From Cololabis saira (lineage: Eukaryota; Chordata; Actinopteri; Beloniformes; Belonidae): a stretch of 64,000 bases of DNA. Under the pieces are notes generated by a model. That model was not told where the DNA came from, did not search any database, and worked only from the letters and a program-made list of their open reading frames with translations. A program made the translations under genes and the position numbers. How positions within the stretch are numbered: the first letter of the stretch is position 1; every line of letters starts with the position of its first letter. Shown one piece after another: positions 31,001-43,000 of this stretch. The stretch is from contig NC_084597.1 of the NCBI RefSeq assembly GCF_033807715.1, positions 12,455,170 to 12,519,169 on the forward strand, written 5' to 3'.

Positions 31001-34000
31001 CAGGTGGTGATCAGTTGACAGCTCAGCCCCTCTCTTCACCCGAGTGTCCAAGACATGCGGCCGAAGGTCAGATGAAACGACAACAAAGTCGATCATTGAC
31101 CTCCGGCCTAGGGTGTCCTGGTGCCACGTGCACTGATGGACACCCTTATGCCTGAACATGGTGTTCGTGATGGACAAACTGCGACTCGCACAGAAGTCCA
31201 ACAACAAAACACAGCTCGGGTTCAGATCGGGGAGGCCGTTCCTCCCAATCACGCCTCTCCAGGTATCACTGTCATTGCCCACGTGAGCGTTGAAGTCCCC
31301 CAGTAGAACAATGGAGTCCCCAGTTGGAGCACCATCAAGTACTCCTCCCAGGGACTCCAAGAAGGCCGGGTACTCCCCACTGTTGTCGGCCCGTAGGCAC
31401 AAACAACAGTGAGAGACCTATCCCCGACCCGAAGGCGCAGGGAAGCGACCCTCTCGTTCACCGGGGTGAACTCCAACACCTGGCGGCTGAGCTGGGGGGC
31501 TATAACCAAGCCCACACCAGCCCGCCGCCTCTCACCCTGGGCAACTCCAGAGTAGTGGAGGGTCCAGCCCCCTTCAAGGAGCTGGGTTCCAGAGCCCAAG
31601 CTATGTGTGGAGGTGAGCCCGACTATCTCTAGCCGGTATCTCTCAACCTCACGCACAAGCTCCGGCTCCTTCCCCCCCAGCGAGGTGACATTCCATGTCC
31701 CCACTGTGAGGGTTGATGTCCAGGGATTGGGTCGTCGAGGCACCCCGCCACGACTGCTACCCAGCCCACAATGCACCGGCCTGCCATGGTCCTTCCTGCG
31801 GGTGGTGGGCCTACGGGAAGGCGGACCCGCGTCGCCGTTTCGGGCTGAGCCCGGCCGGGTCCCACGGGCAAAGACCCGGCCACCAGGCGCTCGCCTACGA
31901 GCCCCGACCCCAGGCCTGGCTCCAGGGCGGGGCCCCGGTGACGCCGATCCGGGCGACGTAGCGGTCCTTGATTTCTTTTTCATCATGGTAGGCATTGTGA
32001 AAAATACGCACAAAAAATAATTGCAAGGACATAAAATAATTTCTGAAAAATGTCTCTTAACATTTTTTAAAATTTTCCTTTTAACAACCTGTCGGAGTAG
32101 TAGTATGATTAAATGTTGAATAATGATATAATAATACGTTTTTAAGTTTGTATCCTGCTAAATAATTTAGAAATATATTTTGGTCATTTTAAAATACTAA
32201 GTGGGTTTATACAGACTTGGATTACAGTATTCCATTAAGTGTGTTATTATGATTTTTTTATTTATTTAACATGCGCAAATATAATTTTTACAACTGCATA
32301 TCCTCAAAGCAGACAAAGTTTCGCGCCCCCCAGAAATTTCTGGCGCCCCCCCAGGGGGCCCCAGGTTGGGAGACACTGAGAGTATTAAAAAGATTAAAAG
32401 AATAAATAAAGCAGAGTTTACGGTAACATACGTGGCTGGTGGAAAGAATCAGCAACATGCGCCAAGCAGAGATCAGCATTTGTGTTTCTGTGAAGTAGCA
32501 GATGCCTTCTTCCTCCATCTCTGCCACATGGCACACCAGTGACTTCACATACTGGGACCAGTACTCATAACGGCGAGCATTTGAGAACCTTTGAAGCCCA
32601 TCCTTCAGAGACTGCTCCAAGGAACCACTACAACAACAAACACAAATGTTCCATCAATTACAACTGAGTTATTATTTGGGAATTATATCAACGGTTCCAG
32701 AAATGGTTTGATTATGGTATAGATTCCCAATACATCATTTACCTGACGACGTAATAGATCTCCAGGCCAATTATTTTCATGACAAAGGCACAAGTCTCCA
32801 GGACACATGGCTGCAGACAAAATACAAGTCTTTAGATGACAGGTCCACGGATATGCATTTCCAGGAGTAGCCTGTTCAACAAATTAAGAGAGCGGTACCT
32901 CTGTGGTGTCTGAAGGCGGAGTGAGGGTTCCAAAAAGAGGTGTTGTCAAATTTTCCCAGAATCTTTCTCTGCATTTAAAAATAATAAAATAAAAAAAAAT
33001 GAAGCAGCAATATGTCATGTAAAAATCAGAAAAAAACCTGAAAAAAAGAAACGGAAACACACCGGAAAATAAACCCGAAACACACCCGAAAAAAACCCGA
33101 TACACACCCGAAAATAAACCCGAAACACACCCGAAAAAAACCTGATACACACCCGAAAATAAACCCCCAAAAAAACGAAACACACCCAAAAATAAACCAG
33201 AAAAAACCCGAAACACACCCGAAAAAAAACTTGAAAAAACCCGAAACACAACCGAAAATAAAACCGAATCACACCCGAAAAAAACCCGAAACACACCCAA
33301 AAATAAACCTGAAAAAAAACAGAAACACACCCGAAAAAAACCCGAAAACCCAGATCAGTCACATGCATTTTTTTTGTAAGATTTTCTTTAGTGCTCACTT
33401 GGTCCGCAACACAGAGATGGCACTATCTCTGCGATCCTGCCACAGGGCCAAGAGGAATGCCAGCGCTGCTCGGTGCAGCAGCGGCGGACACCAGTACTTC
33501 CCCTGCTGTTTGGAGTCGATCAGGTCCAACACCACGTGAAGACAGCTCCACTCACCCAGCAAGAACTCCTTCGAGTGAAACATGAATATTTTGAATCAAG
33601 TTTCCAAAACTTTGAAACAACCGAATGTAAAAGCAGAGGCAAATTGTTTTTTTTTTTTTTAATTTCATACCTTTGAACCTTCACTTCCATCTTTCACTTC
33701 CAGATTGAGGAACAGCTCAATGAGGCCTGGCTGGGTTTCCACAGCAACAGTGAGGAACTCCAAGATCATGACCTTGATCCTCATGTCTTCAGTCTTGCTC
33801 TGCAATCGAGTGAGGAACGCATCCCTGATAGCTGCTGCATCGCTGCCAAGGCAAGCGTAGACAGACATCGGGGCCACCTACAGAGGGCAACGCAGATATT
33901 CAGGGCCAGACAGAAACCTTTCAGGTGCATAATATATTGTAAGTCAGCAACGCAAGTCTTACTGTGGCAAGCCTTTTGAGCAGCTGGATGGCGAGGCGAG

Positions 34001-37000
34001 GGAGTGCTGGATCGTGTTTGTGGTAAATATATTTGGCCAGAACAACTATGATATTGCTGCCGTGACCACCGTGCTGTGTCAGTGCCTGCTCCAGGGGGGA
34101 CATGGCATCAGAAAGCGGTTTCAGACGGATCACGTTGTTTGTAACAGAAAAGGCCAGTTTGACGGTCTGGATCAGGATCTGACCTGGACCCTCAGAGCCA
34201 CAGCTGCAAAGTATTAAGAAAAAAAAAAAACACTTCTGCATTTACCAACACAATTAACAATACTTGTGAATTATAAGAGAACGAGCATGAAATATGCCTG
34301 CAAACACATGTTGCGTTTTGGTGACATATGCTGTTTGAATCAAAATGTAATTTACATGAATCATGTATCGGAGAGCATTTTCACAATAACACATTTTTGG
34401 TGGAAGGCAACAGGCGCACGTAAGAAGTTGCTAAACTGTTTAGCAACTTATCAGCAAGTTAGAGAGCACATTTTATCATAAGACTTACCTTAAAAACTAA
34501 TGTTGGCCTCCCTTAAAGCCTGTTTTAAGAAATGTTACATAGCACGAACTAGGGCTGGGCGATATATCGAGATTTTGATATATATCGATATATTTTCAAA
34601 CGCGATATGGTACGAGACAATATCGTTTATATCGATTAAAAAAAAAAAAAAAAAAAAAAATTTTTTTTTTTTTTATTTTGATATAGCTTATTTTGTGAAA
34701 AATTTACTTGAATGTTTTATTTGAGATTGAGATTTGCACAAATGTTTTGTTATTTGCACAACTGTCAACCTCAGTGGAAAAGTCTGCCTGTTACTGTCTA
34801 CATTGTATTAATTGCAGTGTATTTTAATTTAATTGTTATGCAGGAAAGGGATATTTGTTTTATTTTATACAAGAAGCATTTTTTATTCTATATATGCAGG
34901 CAGTTTATTTTTATTTCATTTGTTTTATACATTTTGATATTGTGCAGATCTCTGTTAATAAAGGTACCTGTGTGACATTTGGCACGAGGCTTTGTATTAA
35001 AACTGACTGTTTTTTTAAGGGTTTGCCTCAGAAAAAAATGAAGCTAACAGAGATGCTATGCTATAATGCTTTGGGGGAAACCCCAATTATGGCACAGAAA
35101 AAATATCGAGATATATATCGAGTATCGCCATTTAGCTAGAAAATATCGAGATATGACTTTTGGTCCATATCGCCCAGCCCTAGCACGAACAAATTCCCTC
35201 AGTCTCCATGTAATGGGAGCGAGGCAAGTCTCTCATCTTGATTGCGATAGGTCAAAAGACTCACGTGGGTGTGTTTGGTCCACCAAAGAGCTGTTATAAA
35301 GAAGATGCTCCTTGATACAAAATTCATATGAATAACTTTTTGATTCAAAAAGATGTCGCCAAAAGCAACACGTGTTTGCAGGCATGATAAAAACGTCACT
35401 CTGCCCACCTGCTGGGCTGTGCAGCCAGGACCACATCTATAGTGTCCACTCCGACGCCCATGATGTTCACAACGGCCTGTCCAGCTTCTGTATTTGCCAG
35501 GCTGTAGATGCAGAGAGACTGCAGGGTGGGAGTGCTGCAGCACGGAAGATAAGGCATAAATCAACTGATTTTATAAGTAGAAAACTAGTCGTTAGTTTCA
35601 ACATTTAATTGTCAAATAACACATTTTTATTTTTTAACTGATAATTTGGAACTAAAGCATCAGAAAGTACTTGTAGCAAATGTGAAACTACTACATATGT
35701 TCTTGATATTGGGGAAAAAAAAAAAAGAAATCGTAATTTTTAATAAAAGATACATTTTGTAAAAGCTGGTTTTTAAATAATAATTGAAGAATACAGTCAA
35801 TCAATAATGTTGCCTTTTTTATTGCTCAACAAGTGAAGTCTGATTTCCTGAATTTCTAATACTTTATGTTCAATTATCGGAAGTTACAGAAACATTTGAT
35901 TGTCACCAAATTTAAAATCCATACCTGCCCTGATCCTCTTCCTCTGGAGTCAGGTTGAGAATTGCATGGATCAGCTCCAATATGAGACAACCTGTGTTGA
36001 CACACACACACAAACTCTCACTCAGTTTCAACTTGTTTAGCCACATTAAGAAACAAAGGGAGATAAAGCACCTTTACCTATTCTCTCTCTGACTCCGTAG
36101 GTATTGTAACGCCACTTATGGTACGTGGGCAGCATCTCCTTTAAGACCAGCAGGACACAGGGGATGAGACCTTTGTTCTGAGTGCTTCCAAGTTGACCCT
36201 GAAATAAAAAAACAACATGATGCATGTCGCAGTACGAGGACGCCACATACCGGTATAAATGTACTTATTTAGAATCTGTTGTTACCTTAACCAGAGTGGT
36301 AATGAGACGAAGAAACGCTATCGTCACAGCATACTCCCCTCTTGGCTGTTCAATCTGGACAAGCAGGTTGCCATAGTTACCTGCCTTCATCCCCTCAGCA
36401 CTAGGAAAAAAGGAAAAAAAAGAATAAACCATGCTCTCGTTATAATTTGGGAGAGTTTCCTACTTGCCAGGAAAATTCAATTTCAGCAGTTTGACAGCAA
36501 TTTACCTGACACACTGAGCCATGTTGCTCAAAGGGTTGGAGGCAAAGGGGAGGAAACCAGTGTGATGCAGACTGGACCACACCTGAGGGCAGAAGAAGAA
36601 AAAAAGAAGTGTGAGTAGTATGTGAAGAACATCTAAAAAAAACTATTTTCCCAGGTGTTCATATAGGAAGAACCCATCATACCAGGCCTGTGTTGAAAAA
36701 ATCGATTTCCCAATTCTAAATCGATTTTCATATTAATTCCTAAAAATCGATTCATATGTCTAAAGATCGATTTTTTTTTTTTTTTTTTTTAAATGTATGT
36801 ATTTTTTTTTTCATCAGTACATTACAACTTTTGGTTATTTTTTGTTTATCCCCAAAAAAGGAATGTTTTGTTGGACACGAGAAAAACTGGTGCCATGTTT
36901 TTGCCTTTAAATATATTTAAAGGTATGAAAACATTAAAGTGTTATAATTGAATAAATTGTCTACATTTCATTACTTTATACACTGTCTTGGGGTTACATT

Positions 37001-40000
37001 TGCAAAAAATGCTAAAAACCAAATGCTCAAAAATTAAAAACCAAAATAGAACGAAATTGGAACAAATAAAAACGGAATGTGGGAAAAATTAAAACCGATT
37101 TCCTCCGTCTCTGTTTCCTCCCTGGATCTGTTTGGTAATTCTGACCCACATGATGTTTCTGAAAGCAGTTCTATCAGCATTCTGGGAGCTGATTGGTCCT
37201 TACAGCATCATTAGCTGCCAATACTTGCTGTTTAATCTAAAAATAATACTAGTAGTAATATTTTGCATAACTACAGTCATATAATTCATGCAACAGCTCA
37301 AAAAACTGTTTTAATAACACTAACCCAAATCAATATCGGAATCGAATCAAATCAAATCTTGATAATCGATTCTGAATCTTAAGAATCGGAATCGAATCGA
37401 TTCTTGACATTTGAATCAATCCCCAGCCCTACATCATACCCACCTTTGCTGGCATCCTTGCAGCAAGTACAGAGAGACAGTTCACACAGGATGCAATCAC
37501 ATCTACTGGGGGGTTGATGACTGAAGTCAACCTGAAAGAGATCAACTTTACAAATCAAGACCTCTTCAGATGTAAGAACAAAGTAAATGATACAGTTGTG
37601 TTTGTCTCTGTAAAGTGAGATCACCTCTGCAGCAACATGTAGATGCGTGAAGTGAGAGGTAGCAGACAATCAGACACAGTCCAGTCTGTGCTGATGATCT
37701 TATGGACCAGGTCCAGGATGGGTTTCACTCGAGCACAGTGAGCTATAACATCTAGAACAAGGACAGAAACGCAGAAAAATGCACACAAAAAAAAAAAAAA
37801 ATCATTCATTTGTTCTGACTGCGTTTTTGTTAATAAAATTAAATGATTTATGGTCTCTTGGCTGTATTGGGCACCTTTATGGGATACATATGAGTGCACC
37901 CCAATCTTTGAGAAAGATTAAAGTCTCCTCTACAGATAACTTCTGCTTTATGCAAGTCATCCATTCTGTTTAATATCAATAAGTCACACTTCCAAAGACA
38001 GCCACTGTAGTTTATTTTGAGTAGGGGTGTAATAATATATCGTGCCACGAAATTTTGCGATACAAAAACGTCACGAAACGTGTCGTGGAGGTGACAAACT
38101 GTATCACGATATTGGGTTATTAATATTAATCTATTGTGTTGACTAGTAATGCGCATCCGACCGCGCGTGCCGACCACGCCTCGACCTGCGGACCAAAATT
38201 ATACTACGCCCTGAAGAAACTAGTACCGTTTTGCGGTCCTGTTTTGAGCTCTGAACCTTTACTTATGTAAGGCTGTTGTAGAGTTAAGCCTTACCTTATT
38301 AAATTAAACCTTTTTCGGGTCGTGAGTAGGATAAACACGGGGCAACTTCTGCTGAGCTCCAGTGTACTTTAATGTCCGCTCAACAGCGTAGGATTTTAGA
38401 ACATCAACATAGCACCTAGTGCTGTATCACTCCGCCCAATCTAAAACAGACTAATCACTACAGATAAACTGACTAGTGTCATTATAGTCCCTGATTTACA
38501 TATGAACATAAAGAATATATTTATAAAATAATGAACCCTGAATTACCAAAATAACCTTCTTAACAAAAATAAATCTCCTCTTACACTTATGAATCAATCA
38601 GCATGAATCAATCTTTTTTATGATGTAAAATTGTATGTATTTATTTACTTGTATTTATTTATTTATTTAATTTTAGTTGTTAAATTTTTGGAAAAGAAAA
38701 AAGTCAAATCATACATGAGAGAAACTATTCAGTTTGTGGAAAAATATTTTTAACTTGTATGAAACTGAAGATGCATAATGCAAACCTGACATTTACTTTT
38801 AGTTCAGTTTGTGGAAAATGGTTGGCCTGGCTTTCTCTTTAAAACTTAAACAGTTATAAAGCATTACAAACTGTAACAATAAGGCAAACGCACAGTATTG
38901 TTTTGTATTTTGTGTCTTTCAAATAAAAGACATTTTTTTTCCAATCATATGTTCCTCATTCAAGGTTGTTAAAAGAATACTGCTATAATATCGTATCGTA
39001 TCGTTATCGTGACCTCAATATCGTGTATCGTACCGTATCGTGAGATTGGTGTATCGTTACACCCCTAATTTTGAGCCCATGACATTACCAATATATCATG
39101 CAAAAAAAATGTTATAAATTTATAAAATGTATATAAATGAATAAATTTGTGTACCTGCAGTTGAAACAACATGTAGCAGCATCTCCACCTCACAGGTAAA
39201 GAGAGTCCAGGAGCTGTAGGAGTAATCCCACCGCACCATGCAGCCCTGCTCACCTGCAATCATCACCTGGCCCAGGACTCCCTGTGGCATCCACAGATTA
39301 GTCTGGCCTGAACCTAATAATTGAAAGATTTAATAATGAAATGAATGTATGTGAAAAAAGCAATTATTCTCAAAAATGTAAGGCATTTAGTACATGTCTC
39401 TATTGGGAATATTAAAGTAATAAACTAACCCAAAGGGTAGAGGAGTTTTGGAGTTTCTCTCCTCCACAGTGTCTCTTCGTCATTGGAGGTAACATCCCTG
39501 GGCTTACGTTTGTAAACTTGTGTATAAAAGGACATCTTATCCAGAAAGATGTAAACCTGTCACAGAGAAATGAAAGTATATTTTAAAAGTATTTACATAA
39601 GGAAAATACTGATGGGTTTTACATCTTTGTAGATGTGCAACTTACCTTTTTTACAGTTGACTTGTTTGACACAAGTGCGGTTAAAAGCTGCAGTAAAGGT
39701 CCTATCTTATGAGGAAACATCCCAACTGCACTGTCCAGGACCATCCCCAATCCCATGTTTGGTTTCTGGGTTACAATTATGACAAGCAAAATAGATTATA
39801 AGCATTAATATACAATTGTATCTCTAAAAACATCTTTTGTGTTTCTTCTCACCATTTCCCAAAAGACTTCAGCCAGACTGGGAGCAGACAGGACCTCACA
39901 GGCAGCATCAATCAGGTGGGAACTCTGTGTCGCAGCACCTTCAGTCTGTGAAATATATTGGAAGAAGGTAAGTTACAAACAGTTAAAGAGGATAAATAGA

Positions 40001-43000
40001 TAAGGCTTATACAGGTAATATCAGACTGTACCTGCAAGCTTTCTTCCTCAAAGGAAGTGATCACGAATGAAAGGAGGCCGTAGACACACATCTTCGCTGT
40101 GCTTGCTGTACACTGGAGGAATAAGAGTCAAAGATATGTGCTGTTCATTATTGTGTGCATGCCAGAGAACAGTTTTCCTTTTGTTTTTAATTTTACTTCA
40201 AATAATGAATTTAAATCATGCTTTTTGGACTGAATTATGTCTTGTGAGACTGACATCATTATTCAAAAATCGCTTTGTGCATTAGATGGCTGAAACCAGA
40301 CCCTCCCACATACAATATATGGATCCAAAAAGAATGGGATCTCTATCAAATGGAGCAAATCACCTACTCGTTAAGGCTCCAAAAACCCACGTTTATTAAG
40401 CGGTGGAGCCCTGTCATGGCTTTATTAATACAATGAGGTCTATTACCCAATGTTGCTCGGCCCACCTGCCTAATTCTTACTGTATTCCCTCTGTACACAG
40501 ATTTTATACACATGCCACATTTTCCTGGAGTAAATATGGTGCCTGCTTTCTATACACCGTTGTACCTTGGAGTGGACAATTATTATTATTATTATTGACT
40601 TTACTATTTTTTCTTTTTTTTTTTTAATTTATGGGTTTGTTACGTATACGTATATTTTGGAGTGAATAATTATGTTGTTGTTTTCTCTTGTTTTAATTGC
40701 TTAATACTTAAGTATAATGTGTACAGATGTTGTATGCAGCTGAAAAAGGGAAAAAGAAAGAAGAAAATGTATGTGTATTGTTGTTGAAAACTAAATAAAA
40801 ATGAAGTTCCAAAGAAAAATTGCTTTGTGCATATCATTGATTCTGAACCACTCTGTATCAGTCCTACCTGCTTTTTTATAGAGTAACTATCCACGTACAT
40901 CTTCCACAATAAAAGCTCTGCTTAGAAAAGCAGTTTTTAAAACATAAATTAAGAAGGGAATTTAATTTTCTATGTGTGTAATCCCAATTTTATATAGTAA
41001 CTTAACTTTTCGTCAAAAGTCTATCTGCACACATTGACAATGAAACCATTTCAATGGTTATAAAACATTACGCAAGCAGAGGGGATGCTTGTCTGAAACT
41101 GTCAAGAGGATCTCCACTGTTTCTAATAAGACTGTAATTATCACAACCAACTCTTCATCCTTTATACAAAGTAACTTGTTGTAATCTATTTTTAACTTGC
41201 ATCGTATTTGCGGTATTTCGCCCGGACTACATTTAATGCGGCACAACGCGCTGACGCCGCGCACGTAAAGGAAGAAGAAAGAGGCGGCGGATATGTTTGG
41301 TTTTTGTAGCATGCGATGCTCAGGCAGTCTGCAATGGCCCAGACGGAGACACATGTAGCTCAGTGCTTAACTTTTATTTTCAATCCAGGTTATATTCTTC
41401 TGGTCCGTTCTCCTATATGTTCCCCCTCTAAACCGGTACATACATAGGTTCCTCTAAACATCTGTTCCCGCTACAGTTTAACTAAAAGAAAAGGCACAAA
41501 ATGTCCGAAAAATAAAAACGTAATAAAGCTAACTGGGTAGTTTTAAATTTTAGCTCTGTAGTCATTCATGGATAAAACAAGCAGCACTGGTGCCTAATGT
41601 TCTCCAATACAGCAGGTCTCGTAATTTTTATTTTGAACACTGCTAAAACTCAAAATCTTATACTTTAACTTAAAACTTAACTAGAACTTAGCTAGTTTTA
41701 GCAGTGTTCAAAATAAAATTTGCATGACACAAATGAAAGTTCAATTGAAACACGTGTGAAAAACACCTAACCTTTTAAGTTATGTGTGTTATCAGGTGTA
41801 ATGGCATTTTTAGGTTAGAAATAAGAACATTTCTTGGTAAGATCCTTAGTTTTTTGAGTGAAGGCAGTGAATTTGGTCAACTGGTGTAAGTTCAGGGTTT
41901 TTAAATGCACAGCCATGAACCTACTGTATTATATAATTTAGTCTTAGTGATGTCAATTAACATCTAACATCTTATGTATATTTATAATTGCTCTTTAACT
42001 AAACAAAAATATGTTTTATCCGATTACTCGATTAATTGTTGGAATTTTCAGTAGAATACTCTATTACTAAAATATTCGATAGCTGCAGCCCTACACGCAA
42101 GTGCTTAAATTTTCTTACATTATTCCCTGATACTCCAAGGCCTTTCAGCATAGTGGAAAGGTACTTGAACACCCCCAACTGCAGGGCAGTGTTGCCTATC
42201 CTCCTGATCACAGGGCTGGACTCGTCTGGTCTCAGTGTGTGTCTCAGCAGGACCCAGGCTAGCAGCACAGGTCCATGATGAGGGATGTCACCAAATGTCA
42301 GCAGGAGCTGATCCATCTCCTAGAATGAAAGAGAAAGAGGTGGCAAGCATTCTTTATCAATTACCCTCAATGTTCTACCAATTTCTGAAACTCTCTTTCA
42401 AATTTACTTGACAGTTCTGAGTTTCCAGATTAAGTAATTTCATGGGAAAATAACAACAAGATGGTAGAAACTTCCAAGTCAAACCTTAATGATTTCAGGT
42501 GCAGAAGAGAATTGGTGCTGTTCTGTAGAATCCTCCAGAGCACACTTCTGTAGGAAGTCTATGTCCATTCCCTCGACCAGGATGAGACAGCTTAAATAAC
42601 TGCAGGCCAGAGAAACATGACAAAATGTTTAAAAACTATGCAATGAAGGTCAAATTAGACAAAATCCCTGGTTTCCCCAACAACAAGGCTCATAAGGTTT
42701 AAGATATCTGTGATACCCCTTTTACACCAAGCTGGTTCCAGGGCTGGTTCTGGGCTAGAGCCAGACTTAGCACCAGTTCTTTGGTTTTACACAGCCTAAG
42801 CGCCGGCTCCTGGCTCTCAAAACGGGTGCTACGCCAGCCCCTTTGAGCTGCTGGGCCAGCCTCTATAATACATCCATGGGTCCAGCTCAAAGAACCAGTT
42901 ACGCTGGGGGCTGGGGGCGGGGCTGGGGACGGTGTTACTGAACAACCAAAGCAGAGTAAACCCGGAAGAGCGCCGTTTTTAAACAACGTAGCGTTGAAGA

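Noticed and set aside
31607..32020. 137-codon plus-strand ORF
   Set aside because: Antisense of the Rex3 endonuclease 5' region; high GC keeps it open.
33015..33398. 127-codon and 148-codon ORFs rich in FGCVSGLF
   Set aside because: Translation of the degenerate acacccgaaaaaaacccgaa repeat; nup188 splices around it.
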